Shown piece by piece: positions 61,839 through 64,000 of a stretch of 64,000 nt of DNA. Position 1 is the stretch's first letter. Each line of letters starts with the position of its first letter. Origin of the DNA: CAYWMP01 sp964459445 (GTDB lineage: Bacteria > Desulfobacterota > DSM-4660 > Desulfatiglandales > HGW-15). The DNA lies in assembly GCA_964459445.1 (NCBI GenBank), contig CAYWMP010000005.1, positions 1 through 64,000 of the forward strand, read 5' to 3'. Below the pieces are notes generated by a model. It did no database searches. It was not told the DNA's origin and saw nothing but the letters and a program-made list of their open reading frames with translations. The position numbers and the translations under genes were made by a program.

Positions 61839-62103
61839 TTTTCGTTGATCCTGTATATTTGCAAAGCTGAAAAGGCATCTTTTTAATGTTGCCGATATCA
61901 CCGAATAAATAATGGATTAGTGATTTGCTGTCAACAAAGGAGCAAAATACATCATCTTGCTTGCCCCGTATCGCTTGCCACTTTTTTGAGGTAGGCCTAT
62001 CATTGAATTGAAGAAAAAAATCTGCTACCAACTATGAGTCATCAACGCCCAGTAGAAAAGGCAGTTCGCAACTACTCAGGGCAATTCTTCTAGAGGACGG
62101 ATT

Positions 62104-62715
62104 ATGAACCAGATTGAACCCCACGAATCTGACGATATACTCATCAATCGATTTAAAAAAGGGGCCACTGAGGCCATGGAAAAAATCGTGGAGAAATATG
62201 AGGCAAGCATTTTTAATTTCGGGCTCAGGATGTGCGGCCATACCCAAGATGCCGAAGACGTTATGCAAGACACCTTTCTCAATGCCTTCAGGGCCCTCTG
62301 CAACTTTCGCGGCGAGACCAAACTGAAAAATTGGCTGTTCAAGATTGCGGCCAATGCCTGCATCAGGAAAAGAAGGAGGAAGAAGCATGAACCCGATGCA
62401 GAGTTGTCACTCGATTCACTGATGAACCGAGCGAGTTCCGGTGAACCCTTCGACATCCCGGATTGGTCCGCAGATCCATCGCAGGAGGCCATTCGATCCG
62501 AGTTGAGAAAAGCTATTAAATCGGCCATTAAATCCCTACCGTCGAAATACCGTCTGGTTTTTGATCTCAGGGATATCGAAGGGTTTAGCACACAAGAAAC
62601 GGCCGATATGCTAAACATTAAAAGCCAATCGGTCAAAACAAGACTCCACAGGGCACGGCTCTTTCTCAGGGAAAAAATATCCGATCACTTCATAGGAGGC
62701 AAATCCCATGCATGA
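62104..62715 (+). CDS. ECF-type RNA polymerase sigma factor
   Basis: A 203-residue sigma factor with regions 2 and 4 only. Region 2 shows DDILINRFKKGATEAMEKIVEKYE and the core-binding DAEDVMQDTFLNAFRAL. Region 4 has LPSKYRLVFDLRDIEGFSTQETADML with the recognition helix SQSVKTRLHRARLFLRE. GAGGACGG lies upstream of the ATG. It overlaps the start of a zinc-finger anti-sigma gene by eight bases, the standard sigma/anti-sigma pair arrangement. Confidence 0.95.
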   Translation: MNQIEPHESDDILINRFKKGATEAMEKIVEKYEASIFNFGLRMCGHTQDAEDVMQDTFLNAFRALCNFRGETKLKNWLFKIAANACIRKRRRKKHEPDAELSLDSLMNRASSGEPFDIPDWSADPSQEAIRSELRKAIKSAIKSLPSKYRLVFDLRDIEGFSTQETADMLNIKSQSVKTRLHRARLFLREKISDHFIGGKSHA

Positions 62716-62953
62716 GGAATGCAAAGATTTATTCGAAAGGATTTCAGAGTATATAGACGGAGAAGTGGATCAGATCACCTGCGAGAAAATTGAGGAACAC
62801 TTTCGCGATTGCCCTGAATGCAAAACCTGTTTTGAATCATTGAAAAAGTCCGTCTCCCTGTGTAAAGAAATGCCCAATGAAGAAGTGCCTATCGAGGCAA
62901 AACAACGCCTCAGAGCGTCACTAACGGCTCTAATGAAACAGCAGCACCCATAA
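62708..62953 (+). CDS. zinc-finger (ZAS/zf-HC2) anti-sigma factor
   Basis: An 81-residue soluble protein. HEECKDLFERISEYIDGEVDQITCEKIEEHFRDCPECKTC includes the His-x3-Cys-x2-Cys pattern of the zinc anti-sigma fold. No membrane segment is present, so it is a cytosolic, possibly redox-responsive anti-sigma factor. GGAGGCAAATCCC precedes the ATG, inside the sigma gene. It should bind and silence the ECF factor coded just upstream. Confidence 0.93.
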   Translation: MHEECKDLFERISEYIDGEVDQITCEKIEEHFRDCPECKTCFESLKKSVSLCKEMPNEEVPIEAKQRLRASLTALMKQQHP

Positions 62954-62995
62954 TCAACTCCATCCTTTTTCACTCTTTTTCAATTTCCTCTCTAT

Positions 62996-63164
62996 GAGCT
63001 GGTTTCAAAAAGTCTAAGTTTGGCCAAGGTCTAGGAAGGCGAGAATTCCAACCACAGGAATACACGATAGTATTTTGAGGATTTACCCACCAGAAGTATG
63101 GCGGGTTAAAATTTGAGCTGACGACGATATTGGCCAAAATCGGGCTTTTTGAGACTTGCTCAGC
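62996..63164 (+). repeat. palindromic repeat R2, copy 2
   Basis: Inverted ends GAGCTGGTTTCAAAAAGTCTAAGTTTGGCCAA and TTGGCCAAAATCGGGCTTTTTGAGACTTGCTC, interior CCACAGGAATACA and AGTATTTTGAGGATT shared with 39243-39394. It again lies just before a gene start. Confidence 0.75.
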
Positions 63165-63232
63165 ATTTTTTTGAAACCTTTCTGTGCCCCACGACTCTAT
63201 ATTTCTGAAGTCATAATTTGAGGAGACAGACC

Positions 63233-64000
63233 ATGTCTGCAAAAATCACAAGGAGATCATTTCTTAAGGGCGGTCTTGCAGCAGTGGGCGCCGTGGGACT
63301 CTCTAGCGTCCCTTTGCCTGCTTCCGCAAAAGTCAAAAGCACGAAGGAGCTCGCTACCCTCATTGACATCAGAAAATGCATTGGTTGCGAAGCCTGCGTA
63401 GAGGCCTGCCAGGAGGTAAATGAATCCAAATATCCGAAACCGAAAAAACCCTTTCCAAAGATGTACCCGAGCAGGGTCAAGGTTTCCGATTGGTCTGACA
63501 AACGTGATGTCACAGACCGATTGACCCCCTACAACTGGCTGTTCATTCAGGAAGCCACCGTTAACGTTGAAGGAGAAGAACAAACGTTCACCATTCCGCG
63601 GCGCTGTATGCATTGCCAGAACCCCCCATGCGCCGATCTCTGTCCTTTTGGTGCGGCCTCAAAAATGAAAAACGGCATCACCCGAATAGATGCCGATATC
63701 TGCCTCGGTGGCGCAAAATGCAAAAAGGTCTGTCCGTGGCGCATTCCTCAACGCCAGACCGGCGTGGGTGTGTACCTGGATATTATGCCGTCCTTGGCCG
63801 GCAATGGGGTCATGTTCAAGTGTGATCGATGCTATAATCGGATTGAGGAAGGAGAACAGCCGGCCTGCATTGAATCATGCCCCGAAAAGGTGCAAACCAT
63901 TGGCCCGAGAGACGATATCATCAAGGAGGCCCATCGAATCGCCAAGGAGATCAATGGGTATATTTACGGCGAAAAGGAGAACGGAGGCACAAACACCATC
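63233..64000 (+). CDS. Tat-exported four-cluster [4Fe-4S] ferredoxin subunit, 3' end beyond window
   Basis: The 256 codons visible run off the end. KITRRSFLKGGLAAVGAVGL is a twin-arginine signal with cleavage near ASA-KVK. Cysteine groups follow as CIGCEACVEAC, CMHCQNPPCADLC, CLGGAKCKKVCP and CDRCYNRIEEGEQPACIESC, the pattern of DmsB/HybA/NrfC-like electron-transfer subunits with up to four clusters. One group reads CLGGAKCKKVC, slightly unlike the usual CxxCxxC. AGGAG lies upstream of the ATG. Partner catalytic and membrane subunits should follow outside the window. Confidence 0.92.
   Translation, partial: MSAKITRRSFLKGGLAAVGAVGLSSVPLPASAKVKSTKELATLIDIRKCIGCEACVEACQEVNESKYPKPKKPFPKMYPSRVKVSDWSDKRDVTDRLTPYNWLFIQEATVNVEGEEQTFTIPRRCMHCQNPPCADLCPFGAASKMKNGITRIDADICLGGAKCKKVCPWRIPQRQTGVGVYLDIMPSLAGNGVMFKCDRCYNRIEEGEQPACIESCPEKVQTIGPRDDIIKEAHRIAKEINGYIYGEKENGGTNTI

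Noticed and set aside
63211..63744. Several minus-strand frames opposite the last gene
   Set aside because: They mirror the Tat ferredoxin gene, whose signal peptide and cysteine clusters on the plus strand are unmistakable.

Overview
The window looks like a chromosomal segment of an anaerobic, flagellated, Gram-negative bacterium of the Desulfobacterota (deltaproteobacterial) type. This is inferred from gene content, not from a marker gene. The pointers are an early-cobalt-insertion cobalamin pathway with an exported CbiK-type chelatase, a NikM/NikL/NikK/NikQ/NikO-type metal transporter, an AmrS radical-SAM enzyme, a Tat-exported four-cluster ferredoxin, many HDOD and HD-GYP proteins, and two-component proteins in every signalling block.

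Layout. 1-6260 is an accessory island: the end of a type III-like DNA methyltransferase broken by an in-frame TAG, a conserved protein with an overlapping PIN-domain gene, an intact helicase-nuclease, a broken zinc-ribbon gene, a C-terminally short Y1 (HUH) transposase and a DUF6398 protein. 6305-19351 is the cobalt/nickel/cobalamin region. It holds cbiF, cbiG and cbiH, then a B12 riboswitch with promoter and terminator that controls exported CbiK, a FecCD-type ABC importer and CbiL. After these come a polytopic gate-domain protein and nikQ-nikO, facing nikM-nikL-nikK on the other strand. Two related structured repeats lie inside this region. 19979-24133 encodes an HDOD-GAF histidine kinase and a REC-PAS-kinase-REC hybrid. 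24381-27039 is a run of AT-rich orphan lipoproteins. 27365-29670 is a tandem duplication of an HD-GYP gene, each copy with a sigma-28-like promoter. 29912-34591 (minus strand) carries an isochorismatase-like hydrolase, two small proteins missed by long-ORF calling and an M16 protease.

35158-39126 is an HDOD / histidine kinase / response regulator / HDOD operon behind a possible sigma-54 promoter. It is followed by a PLP decarboxylase and a GltS-type symporter, then on the minus strand a large hybrid kinase and a Tat-exported metallo-beta-lactamase-fold protein. 46174-52491 is a TetR-controlled envelope cluster: LolA-like protein, two LolC/E-like permeases, LolD-like ATPase and an outer-membrane beta-barrel, with two GACC-N4-GGTC operators at its promoter. 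53341-55852 contains a Phd/VapC toxin-antitoxin pair with a 9-bp iteron operator and then a two-gene overlapping module that looks like a Panacea-type antitoxin with a MazF/PemK-like toxin. The rest is largely housekeeping: tRNA-Lys and tRNA-Arg, L13/S9, TruA, a methyltransferase with AmrS, an ECF sigma factor with its zinc-finger anti-sigma factor, and the start of the Tat ferredoxin gene.

The most interesting items are the paired structured repeats in the cobalt region, the Panacea/MazF-like module, the PIN gene inside the restriction island, the TetR-controlled Lol-like cluster and the sigma-28-linked HD-GYP tandem. All functions are read from sequence motifs and family knowledge; no database search was run.
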